Positions 43,001 to 50,480 of a DNA stretch of 64,000 nucleotides are shown here, piece by piece. How positions within the stretch are numbered: the first letter of the stretch is position 1; each line of letters begins with the position of its first letter. Under the pieces are notes generated by a model. The model had not been told where the DNA came from and made no database searches. It saw only the letters and a list, made by a program, of their open reading frames with translations. The DNA comes from a bacterium (GTDB lineage: Bacteria > Acidobacteriota > Thermoanaerobaculia > Multivoradales > J023), in NCBI GenBank assembly GCA_024226315.1, contig JAAELT010000366.1, positions 1-64,000 of the forward strand, in the 5' to 3' direction. The position numbers and the translations under genes were made by a program.

Positions 43001-44900
43001 CTTTCAAAAGCTGTGGGATTCCGAGCGCCAGCCGATGTTGGTGCAGCCCGACGAGCAAGGCAAGCCGGGTCGCAACCGCTACCTCCATCGCGTCGCCTTT
43101 TATCGCCGCTGGCGCGACCCCGGAGCCTTCGAGGTTGAATGGAAGAACCAGAGCGCCGCGACGAACGAGAAGGCCTGGGTCCGGCCGCGGGACGATCATC
43201 ATTCCGAAGCGCTGCTGCGCGAGCAGATGCGGGCTCGCCACCGCTTGCTCGAGATCCCGGCCCTCGTCGATCAGCTGGACAAACCGGTCACCATGGTCCA
43301 CCAGTATCTGTCCTGGCCAGACGTCGGGGAGGGGCTCGAGGGCAACGCCCCTGAAGTGATCCAGGCCCTGCTCAGCACGCTGCCTTTCTTCGCCATCCAG
43401 GGACCGCCGGGCACCGGCAAGACCGAGGTGGCCTCCCGCGCCATCGCCCACAGCCTGTGGCGGGACCGCAGCCTGCGCATCCTGGTGTCTGCCCAATCGC
43501 ACTTCGCCCTCGACAATCTCGCCGAACGCATCCTGAAACGCGTCGGGGAGCTGGGTTTGAGCGACGACGTGCAAATCCTGCGGGTGGCGTCGAAGCACGC
43601 CAAGCCGAGCGAAGTGATGGCAGAGTACAGGCTTTCCAAGCAGGTTCCGAAGCGCATCCGGGAGATCGAGAACAATTGCAGGAGCCAGATCGAGAGGCTG
43701 GCCGGCATGCCGGAGAATCAGACGAAGGTGGAGGTTCTCGAGGAGTGGCGCAAAGAGGTCCGAGAGTCCGACTTCGAGATCCGCAGCCGGATCCGGCGCG
43801 GCGCCAATCTGGTCTTCGTCACGTGCGGCAGCGCAACGGACCGCCATCTCGTGACCGGCGTCGATTTCGATGCCTTCGATTGGGTTTTCGTCGAGGAGGC
43901 GGCGAAAGCTTGGCCCACCGAGCTCGCCATGCCACTCGTCCACGGCATTCGGTGGGCCCTGATCGGAGACCACAAACAGCTGAAGGCCTTTCGCCGGATG
44001 GACGTGGAACGGATCCTCGCCGCCTGTGCCCAGAAGCCCAAGAGCGATCTCCGCGAACACGGCGAGCGGCAAGTAGAGTACGTCAGGGTCTTCGATCTTT
44101 TCAAGAGCCTGTTCGACGACGACGATTCCCGGGAGATCCAAGGATTCCAGCGCAAGGAACGGCCCTTTAGGATGCTCGAGTGGCAGTTCCGAATGCGCCC
44201 CGAGATCGCCGCGGTGGTCAGCGAAGCCTTTTACGACGGCAAACTCAAGACCCACCGCAAGGCGGCGGAGCGCGAGCACGGCCTGACCTCTCCTCCCTGG
44301 CTGGTAGACCAGGCCCTGGTCTGGCTCGACACCAGCACCCACAGCGACCGCTGGGAAGGGCCGCGCGAGAACAAGCTGGAAGTGCGCCTAGTCCGGGCTC
44401 TGGTCCAGCAGCTGTGGGAAGGCTCCGGGCGAGACGAGAAACTGCCTGAGCGGCTCACGATCCTGTCTCCTTACACCGCCCAGCTCGAACGTCTGAAGGG
44501 AGAAATCGACCGCCGCTTCCTCGATTGTCTGCACACCCTGGATTCTTTCCAGGGCCGCGAAGCCGACATCGTGATCGTCTCGCTGGTTCGCTGCAATGGC
44601 GCCTCGCGAGACAGCCCCATCGCGCGCCTGGGCTTTCTCACTGAGCACAATAGGGTCAACGTCCTCTTCTCGCGTGCCCGCGTGTTGCTGATCCTCGTGG
44701 GCAGCTACGATCACTTCGCGGCCGAAGACGCGAAGGACGAAGACGACGAGCTCTTCGACGCCAGCGCGCGCCGGGCCTTCTGGCCAGTGGTCTGCGAGCA
44801 GGTGCGGCGCCATGGAAAGATCCTGCGCGTCGATGGGGAGACCAATCTCCTGTCCGGCACCGGTCGGCGGCCCGATGGGGCTTCTGGAACCTCGCCATGA
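40092..44900 (+). CDS. AAA / pseudokinase / SF1 (Upf1-like) helicase fusion
   Basis: A 1602-residue protein. Residues ~15-300 are an AAA_35-like ATPase (YIERPTDNQLHGWL, Walker A VGSRRAGKSSLA, Walker B EEVVIFFDELEAV). Residues ~415-735 are a kinase-like fold with lost catalysis: GPFERLGQGAELLAG, then QHRNLWAGAVEV in place of HRD...N and LSRFEM in place of DFG. Residues ~1080-1560 are a COG1112/Upf1-type helicase: Walker A IQGPPGTGKTEVA, VFVEEAAKAWPTEL, IGDHKQLKAF, ILSPYTAQ, TLDSFQGREADIVIVSLVR and RVNVLFSRAR. Kinase-like plus COG1112 helicase followed by a PLD protein is the Mokosh type I arrangement; the extra AAA module and PNP-AAA partner are additional. Confidence 0.8.
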   Translation: MEKKLQSEGTLGPDDLYIERPTDNQLHGWLTEGRVCYVVGSRRAGKSSLAKRMIWRLEEQGYRGCKIDFDKGSVDAKSEEEWYRGLVLDVGKSLLHWRYDQSLNWWHEHALVTPLPRWGLFLEEAIPASCAEEVVIFFDELEAVRRVEKSLGTRPGLILDDFLLAIRALCNERSTSAGLRRLHFCFLGTLAPADLIADASRSDFNVAEPIYLEDFSLAECKAFLPPLEKVSDKPWALLKSIFQWTEGHPSMTQKLVKILTEQTEPGQANRALLAELIKSEFLRSGRQDDFSLSYAETRMSEDERNASVVEKLELYQDVLRAPVDLRPGDPVQLALRLAGIAAQRRDEDFDELVLSRRNRIFERVFDRVWLQKVRSTPRPPIARLETRAAEEPVVSSPGLERMTRIVDQLFCEAETAQFGPFERLGQGAELLAGMLFQFSLQDEASLKTANLVIFHGLGELGGEMWEQEVRSLARLSARSHESLPRILMGGKEPERNLAFIVTEAAYHTLDEPGAIEFLRRNRLEGVRQFMLLADALSLMHGNGIQHRNLWAGAVEVLDTESLRLRLSRFEMTSLVSNLLRRVGAGQEPRDSVQRFFESQGRYALACAPPERLALLYPDRVPVAGTRNHPRAVADTREDARADVFGLAVLAYQWLVEALPGDLVEAAFPASGYDHDTRCRLDETMRHRIEAVRLPQALRVLLLEMLEFERLDKRPTSARVVEDLHRNWEEITDFWATTSELPHVLACIPRETGAVLRNRSLMSHDTESRAGIVELLFVISDDLRNGVITYSPEGAAPYLATSDPRLKEAHYAIIGRHSAYFCEFFESRKPWQEGSGGLVLEQVLIARYVVPRERVGRLDNNPLRKRLPPIELLPIHAKKLQRPEMTADHPSWKPLLRSIERADAPPWHINFGMALDWLLKLQKVEIDARCYAVEVDDQIVTYDETRDKYRIHNDDLFDLYAEKSRLRASDFFQKLWDSERQPMLVQPDEQGKPGRNRYLHRVAFYRRWRDPGAFEVEWKNQSAATNEKAWVRPRDDHHSEALLREQMRARHRLLEIPALVDQLDKPVTMVHQYLSWPDVGEGLEGNAPEVIQALLSTLPFFAIQGPPGTGKTEVASRAIAHSLWRDRSLRILVSAQSHFALDNLAERILKRVGELGLSDDVQILRVASKHAKPSEVMAEYRLSKQVPKRIREIENNCRSQIERLAGMPENQTKVEVLEEWRKEVRESDFEIRSRIRRGANLVFVTCGSATDRHLVTGVDFDAFDWVFVEEAAKAWPTELAMPLVHGIRWALIGDHKQLKAFRRMDVERILAACAQKPKSDLREHGERQVEYVRVFDLFKSLFDDDDSREIQGFQRKERPFRMLEWQFRMRPEIAAVVSEAFYDGKLKTHRKAAEREHGLTSPPWLVDQALVWLDTSTHSDRWEGPRENKLEVRLVRALVQQLWEGSGRDEKLPERLTILSPYTAQLERLKGEIDRRFLDCLHTLDSFQGREADIVIVSLVRCNGASRDSPIARLGFLTEHNRVNVLFSRARVLLILVGSYDHFAAEDAKDEDDELFDASARRAFWPVVCEQVRRHGKILRVDGETNLLSGTGRRPDGASGTSP

Positions 44901-47900
44901 CCCATCGTGTTGTCGAGATCTTCCTGCCGTGCGAGGTGTTCGACGTCGAAGTCGTGCTGGCGCCGGACGCAACCCTGTCGCCCCTCGAGCTGTTGGCCCT
45001 CAAGGCGCTGAACGGCGGCGTCGAGCGGTTCGAAGAACTCTCGGACCTCTTCGGCATGGGGCAGCGCCCCACCCTGACTCTCGTCTTCGACCTGTGGCGA
45101 GCAGGTCTGCTTTCGATCGATCTGGCGAGGAACCAGCTGCAGCTGGTCAATGCCGTCAGAGAGCGGCTCGAAAACGGGGAGCTGGAGGACTTGAGCGCCT
45201 GCCGACGCGTCCAGCGGTCGGTCGGCCTGATGCAAGAGCTGATCTCTGGCAACATTCTGCCGTTGCTCGAGTTGCCCCGACAGGTGCGCGGCGGCTACGT
45301 CAGCCCCGAAAGCTATCCCTATGGCTCCTTCCGGCGAGCCCCGCGCGCCGAGATGCTCGACGTGCTTAGCCGGCTCGCCACCCGCTTGGAAGAAGCCCAC
45401 CCAATGAAGGTACTCGGCTTCCATTTGAAGAGCGATAGCCTGGTGGTCGATACTCCGGGCCGCAGGCGGCTTCTGCGCGCCTTCGTTGAATGCCGGCGGT
45501 CGCGCTCCGGACGCCTGACGTTTCGCCTCGTGGAGCCGGCGGAGCTCTCGGGCAAAACGCGTCAAGACATCGAGGGCCGTCTTTCTGTCATGGCAGAGGA
45601 CATGGCGGACGAGCTCTTCTTCAAGAACCTGCGCCAGGGCGCCGAAGTCGAGAGCTCGGGGGTCGCGGCGCGGCGCCAGCCGGTCGCGGGCTTGCGGCTG
45701 GCCCTCGGCGAGCTGGACTCGATCGACGATCCCGGCGAGATCGATACCCATCACGAGAAGCTCCTCGAGCATGCCGTCGGCGTCCAGGATCTGCTGCGAC
45801 GACGGCATCTGGAGCGGGCCCGGGTCCAGATGTTGGTGCATACCGAGAAGATCAAAACGCAGGTCCACAGCGACATCAGCGTGGCGAAAAAACAGCTAGT
45901 GCTGGGAATCCCGCGGCCGCACTATCACCGCAACGCGCCTTGGGTAGCGATCGTGCGCAGGCTGCTGAAGCAGCGGGACAACGGCCCGGTCAAGGTCTTC
46001 TTCTATTGGGGGGCGCAGCCGGACGACGAGCTGGAGAGCGGGCTCTCGAATCTTTTCGAGGATCTGGGGCGGGAAGGCCGGTTCTTCTGGAGCAGCTTCT
46101 CGGCCTGTTCGCGGAGCTTCTTCCTCGTCCGCGACATGGACCTGGTGGTGACCGGCAACGCCGACGTGCTGACCGGCTCGCCGTCGAAGGAAGAAACGCT
46201 ATTGTGCCTGCGCCTTCGTGCCCGGGAAGGCGAGGTCTCTTGCCAGGCGGCGCTCGACCTCCTGGACCACGTCTACCGCACCTTTCCGAATTACGAAGCG
46301 GCGCGGCAGATTCTCACGCTGCCGGAAGAGGGCTGGCCGCCGGCGCCGAGTGAAGGTGCGCCGCGGGAAGTCGAGCTGCCGCGGGAGCCCGACCTCGAGG
46401 AGGTCTCCGAGGTCTATGCCAGGGCGCTGCTCTCCGGCTGGAAGGAGGATTGGCGAAACGCCGCCGAGGTGCTCTTCGATCGCCACGAGCACAGTGAGGA
46501 AACGGCGACGCTGGTCTCGCAGGGCGAGCAGAGAGACCGATTGCTGGAGCTGGCGGAGTCCGCGAAGCAAAGGGTGGTCATCGCTTCCGGCGAGCTGTCA
46601 GAGGCGGCGCTCGACGACAACCTCTTCGCCGCTCTCGGCAAGGCGAAGTCGGCGCAAGCCAGCATCCAGTTGCTCTACGGCCAGGTCCGCCGGCACGAAC
46701 AGGCGGCGGGGTCTCGCCTGCGGAAGCTCGCCAAACAGCATCTCGGAGAGCGCAAGGTCCACCAGGGGCGGGTTCTGGGCGGACTGGCGATCATGGATGA
46801 CACAGTCATGCTGAGCAGCATGCACTTCCTGGCCAACAGCAGAGTCTCCGCCGGCCTTCGCAAATCCCGCGAGTGGGGGATCGTTGCGCGCAGCAGAGAG
46901 GCGGCCGACACGGCCATTGGCAAGCTCACCGAGCTTGGCGTCCCGCCTACGGCCTCCACCCGGATGATGCCGGAGCGCGCCGTGGACAAGAGACGGTCGG
47001 AGGTTCCGTTGCGCTCGCGGCTCTATGGCGACCTCCGGGAGCTGGTGGAGAATCTCGCAAGGGCCGGTGCCGACCTGGAGGCTGCCGTCGGTGCCGATCC
47101 GGGGAAGGCACTCGCGCTCGAGCCACGTCGGGCGTGTTCGAAGATCCTCGGCCATTGGTTGGAGGACCCGGCCTCGAAGAACCAGCACGCCTTGCCGTGG
47201 CTGCTCAGAGAGTTGCCCCATCTCAGGCCGATCCTCCTCGCCGGGTATCTGGAACACGGTCTCTTGGGTCCCGGGGAGACGGTGCAGCACCTAGCCGAGC
47301 TCACTGCGCGTCACTGGCAGGAAGGGAGCTTTCACGAAGCGGCGGTGCTGCTTGCGGACCTCGGAGAGCTGGACGCGCCGCCGGCGGCTCTGCCGCCACT
47401 GTGGCTGGCGATGTTGGCGGCGCAAGCCGGCGACGCCTCGTGGCTGGCGAGCCATCTGCTCGATCTGGCCGAACGCGAGCTCTCCGGTCCGCAGCGTGTC
47501 GGGGTCGCCGCGGTGGCCTGCCTGGCCGTGACTGAGGGGGTCGAGGAGGCCACACTGGCGCTGCTTGAGCTCGCGCCACGGTTGCCGCCGCCGTTGGCGC
47601 GGTGGTCCGCTGCGATCCTCTCGTATTACTCCTGCACCGGGAATCCGATCCCGCAACGCGGCTTCATCGAGCACGAAGCAGCCGCGCACCGTGCCCAGGA
47701 GGCGCGTCGACACGTGGAGCAGACTTTTGAGGAGATGGCGGAGCTCGACCTGCACACTGAGTTGGCGTCGGCGGCTTGGTCGCGGCTCCTCGACGTGAGC
47801 TGTGAGCTCGGACGATGCCTCGCCGACGCCCAGGCCTCGCGCCCCGATGCCGCGGTGATGCGCGTGAGTGGGTTGAAACGAGAAGGTCTCGAGCGTCTGA

Positions 47901-48205
47901 TCAAGGGCACCATACGTGGCATGCGGAGCCAAGTGCGCGAGAAGGGGCATTTCATGGAGATGGACATCAATAACATGCTCGCCGCCACGCGCCGGCTGAT
48001 CGATGCCACGGAGACTTGGACGGCGGAGGAGGAAGCGTCGCAGCATGCCGAGCAAACCGCGGCTCTGAGGCCGGAGCTCGACGTCCTGGTCGAGGAGCTG
48101 CGGTCTACGCGCCCGCAGCTCGGGGAGCTCGCAGAGAGCCGCGAGGAGAGCGTCGAAGGTCCCGTGCTGCGGCTCCTGCTCGACCGACTCTCTTTTCTGA
48201 CCTGA
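44897..48205 (+). CDS. PLD-like (phospholipase D superfamily) protein of the helicase operon
   Basis: A 1102-residue protein; ATG 44897 overlaps the helicase stop. Two PLD-like modules can be discerned. Near residues 330-460: KKQLVLGIPRPHYHRNAPWV, ACSRSFFLVRDMDLVVTGNA. Near residues 555-685: QRVVIASGELSEAALDDNLF, ERKVHQGRVLGGLAIMDDTV, MLSSMHFLANSR. The HKD motif is degenerate: His of KVHQ remains in the second module, but the canonical HxKxxxxD is not intact in either. The C-terminal ~400 residues are alpha-helical, perhaps repeats. In Mokosh the PLD protein is the presumed nuclease partner of the helicase; here activity is uncertain. Confidence 0.65.
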   Translation: MTHRVVEIFLPCEVFDVEVVLAPDATLSPLELLALKALNGGVERFEELSDLFGMGQRPTLTLVFDLWRAGLLSIDLARNQLQLVNAVRERLENGELEDLSACRRVQRSVGLMQELISGNILPLLELPRQVRGGYVSPESYPYGSFRRAPRAEMLDVLSRLATRLEEAHPMKVLGFHLKSDSLVVDTPGRRRLLRAFVECRRSRSGRLTFRLVEPAELSGKTRQDIEGRLSVMAEDMADELFFKNLRQGAEVESSGVAARRQPVAGLRLALGELDSIDDPGEIDTHHEKLLEHAVGVQDLLRRRHLERARVQMLVHTEKIKTQVHSDISVAKKQLVLGIPRPHYHRNAPWVAIVRRLLKQRDNGPVKVFFYWGAQPDDELESGLSNLFEDLGREGRFFWSSFSACSRSFFLVRDMDLVVTGNADVLTGSPSKEETLLCLRLRAREGEVSCQAALDLLDHVYRTFPNYEAARQILTLPEEGWPPAPSEGAPREVELPREPDLEEVSEVYARALLSGWKEDWRNAAEVLFDRHEHSEETATLVSQGEQRDRLLELAESAKQRVVIASGELSEAALDDNLFAALGKAKSAQASIQLLYGQVRRHEQAAGSRLRKLAKQHLGERKVHQGRVLGGLAIMDDTVMLSSMHFLANSRVSAGLRKSREWGIVARSREAADTAIGKLTELGVPPTASTRMMPERAVDKRRSEVPLRSRLYGDLRELVENLARAGADLEAAVGADPGKALALEPRRACSKILGHWLEDPASKNQHALPWLLRELPHLRPILLAGYLEHGLLGPGETVQHLAELTARHWQEGSFHEAAVLLADLGELDAPPAALPPLWLAMLAAQAGDASWLASHLLDLAERELSGPQRVGVAAVACLAVTEGVEEATLALLELAPRLPPPLARWSAAILSYYSCTGNPIPQRGFIEHEAAAHRAQEARRHVEQTFEEMAELDLHTELASAAWSRLLDVSCELGRCLADAQASRPDAAVMRVSGLKREGLERLIKGTIRGMRSQVREKGHFMEMDINNMLAATRRLIDATETWTAEEEASQHAEQTAALRPELDVLVEELRSTRPQLGELAESREESVEGPVLRLLLDRLSFLT

Positions 48206-48216
48206 GGAGGAGCACC

Positions 48217-50160
48217 GTGGAGCTACCAGCCGGCTTTCTTCGTGGATGGTGCGAGTCCTGGAGGTACCCGTCGATCTGGATCGCGCGCTGTCGGGAGCGC
48301 AAGCAGGGCTCGACGTCACTTACCTCGGAGGGTGCGCGGCGAAGCCTGATCGAGCACCACGCAATGCCGGCTTCCGCCGAACAGGTCTTCGCGGAGATTC
48401 TCGAGAGAGGAGAATTCGACGCGACCTCTGAGCTCCTACAACACGAGCCTTTCCAGAGCGCGTTGTCACCGGAGTCCAGCCTCGGCGCCCTGGAGGAGGA
48501 TTTGCAGACGCGCCGCCAAGAAACGGCGGAGTCGCTAGAAGCGTCATGGCAGCTGGCGTGGGGGCGCGCCAAGCGGCTGCGACTCTCGACGACCGCTCGC
48601 GAGCTGGGGCTGGTGAGCGAACAGGTCCCCGAGTGGAGTGAACTCGAAGCGCTGAACTCGTCGAGCGCTGGCGCGGCCCGGCAAGAACTGATGGACTTTC
48701 GCGAGAAACTGGCCCACCTCGAGCGGCAGCTCACCGAAGCGTTAGGCGAGAGGATCCGCGAGGCTCGAGAAACGGCGGACGGCAGCTTCCCCGAGGAGCG
48801 ACTGGCGGCGGCCGAACGCTCCCTCGAGCAGGGGAACGACGAGGTGGCGGAGTATCTGCTCTACCCGCCGGCCGTTATCGAGCTGACCGAGGTTCCGGAC
48901 ATCGAGCGCGCGCCCAGTTGGTTTTGGGGAATGTCCGACTCCCACGCCGCCATCGCCCAGCAGCTGCTGGGCGGCACGACCGCATCCCCGGGGGCGGTTG
49001 ATCACTGGGCGCCGCCGAGCGGGGACCGTTGGGGGCCGCTCTTGCTCCGACGTCTGCAACTGCTTCTCGAAGTTCAGGCTGAGGACGCGTCGTCGGCGTT
49101 TGCCGTTTTCTGCCAGGCCTTGACCGGCTTTCTTTTCGGCGAGGCAGTCGAGGCGCCCGAGGTGGAGCTCCGGGACGGTTTCTTCTCGAGTCGCCTCGAG
49201 GCTGCGAGTTCGCCTTGGCTGCCAGCCCTGGCGGCGCGACATGGGCGCGACCTCCCCATCGCCATGCCCGACCCGGCCGCCGGAACGCCATCCAACCTCG
49301 ACGACCTCCGCAACCTGGTCCTGGTGTTCGATCCTCGCGAGAGCGTCTCTTTGCCGCGAGGCGCCCTGCCCGTCACGCCGGATCTCCTCTTTCGCCTCAT
49401 GCCCAGGCCGGGAAAACGTGCGATCTTCTTTTATTCCGAGATCGGCTACCGGATTCCGTTCGACCAGGCGCTACCGCGCAAGTTGCCGGTCGCAAGCGCC
49501 ATTGGGCGATCGGTACCGGAGAGCGACCGGTTGGCGGAGCGCTATCTGGTCCGAGGTGGGCCACGCGAAATCACTTTCACCACGGCCATTCGTCTGGTCT
49601 CCACGTTCTTGAAGATCCTGGGGCTGGAGCGCGAGCAGCTCGAGCGGATGATCTTCTACGCGAATGGGCGAGCCGACTTCCTGCGCGAAATCCTTCGTGG
49701 GATCTTGTCACGCATGCCTCACAGAAGCCGGTTCGGATGCCGCCTGACCGAGCGGCTCATCGAAGAGACCTGGGCCGATCCCCAACTACAGCAGCGACTC
49801 GTAGAACTGGTTCTCAGCCCCCTGGAGCGATTGCTGGTTCCGCGGCTGGTGCTCGGTTCACTTCTTTTCGATTATTCGACCTCGAGTCGAGAACCCGGGC
49901 CGTTCTCCGCCGATATCCAGAGCACCCTCGATGCCATCGGCATCTGGACCGAAGAGCTGCAGGATCCCCAATGCATCAAGGAGGCTCTAACGGATCTCGA
50001 AAGATTGGGAATTCTGCAGCAGGTTAGTGACGAGATGTTCCGCTTTGCTGCCAGAGGTCTCGAGAGACTGATCCTCAGAACGCTCTCTCCGGATCTGGAA
50101 GCCTATATTGGACGGGCAGTCGAGGAACTTAAGGCTGAGAATACCGGCACGACGAGCTGA
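48217..50160 (+). CDS. Unknown 647-residue protein, last gene of the helicase operon
   Basis: I start it at GTG 48217, preceded by GAGGAGGAG and 11 bp after the PLD-like stop; the longer frame from 48016 only overlaps that gene. The N-terminal third is helical and coiled-coil-like (GAARQELMDFREKLAHLERQ, EALGERIREARETADG). The middle is alpha/beta (LDDLRNLVLVFDPRESVSLP, RAIFFYSEIGYRIPFDQALP). The end looks like a winged helix (ALTDLERLGILQQVSDEMFR). No P-loop or nuclease motif. I recognise no family. Conserved coupling to the helicase and PLD-like genes suggests a structural or sensing subunit. Confidence 0.7.
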   Translation: MELPAGFLRGWCESWRYPSIWIARCRERKQGSTSLTSEGARRSLIEHHAMPASAEQVFAEILERGEFDATSELLQHEPFQSALSPESSLGALEEDLQTRRQETAESLEASWQLAWGRAKRLRLSTTARELGLVSEQVPEWSELEALNSSSAGAARQELMDFREKLAHLERQLTEALGERIREARETADGSFPEERLAAAERSLEQGNDEVAEYLLYPPAVIELTEVPDIERAPSWFWGMSDSHAAIAQQLLGGTTASPGAVDHWAPPSGDRWGPLLLRRLQLLLEVQAEDASSAFAVFCQALTGFLFGEAVEAPEVELRDGFFSSRLEAASSPWLPALAARHGRDLPIAMPDPAAGTPSNLDDLRNLVLVFDPRESVSLPRGALPVTPDLLFRLMPRPGKRAIFFYSEIGYRIPFDQALPRKLPVASAIGRSVPESDRLAERYLVRGGPREITFTTAIRLVSTFLKILGLEREQLERMIFYANGRADFLREILRGILSRMPHRSRFGCRLTERLIEETWADPQLQQRLVELVLSPLERLLVPRLVLGSLLFDYSTSSREPGPFSADIQSTLDAIGIWTEELQDPQCIKEALTDLERLGILQQVSDEMFRFAARGLERLILRTLSPDLEAYIGRAVEELKAENTGTTS

Positions 50161-50360
50161 GCGTCGTTGGTCAACGGCCGGATGGCTGAGCGCAGTACCA
50201 GCGCTGGCTCGTTCTCGTCGAAGTCAGCGGGGGTGAAGGATCGGCAATCCGGATCGATGTAGCTCTTGGCCAAGAACTCGACATCGCTGAACTCGTCCGA
50301 GATTCTGGCGATCGCGGTGCGGTGGTCGTCGTGGATCCAGGAGTGATGGGGAGTCGGCAT
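50103..50360 (-). CDS. Small hypothetical protein
   Basis: An 85-residue protein from ATG 50360, with GGAG seven bases upstream. MPTPHHSWIHDDHRTAIARI, EFSDVEFLAKSYIDPDCRSF, TPADFDENEPALVLRSAIRP: composition is protein-like but no family is recognised. Its 3' end overlaps the end of the 647-residue gene tail-to-tail by 58 bp. It lies between the helicase operon and the relaxase. Confidence 0.45.
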   Translation of the reverse strand: MPTPHHSWIHDDHRTAIARISDEFSDVEFLAKSYIDPDCRSFTPADFDENEPALVLRSAIRPLTNDAQLVVPVFSALSSSTARPI

Positions 50361-50480
50361 TGGACGCTCCAAGGCATCGGGATGTACCGGTGAACACTAA
50401 GCGGCGGCGATTCTCTGCGCTCTTCCGTCGAAGCCGATGGGCGGGAGTTGGCGTCTGGCGCGGGCCGCCGAGCGGCGGAC

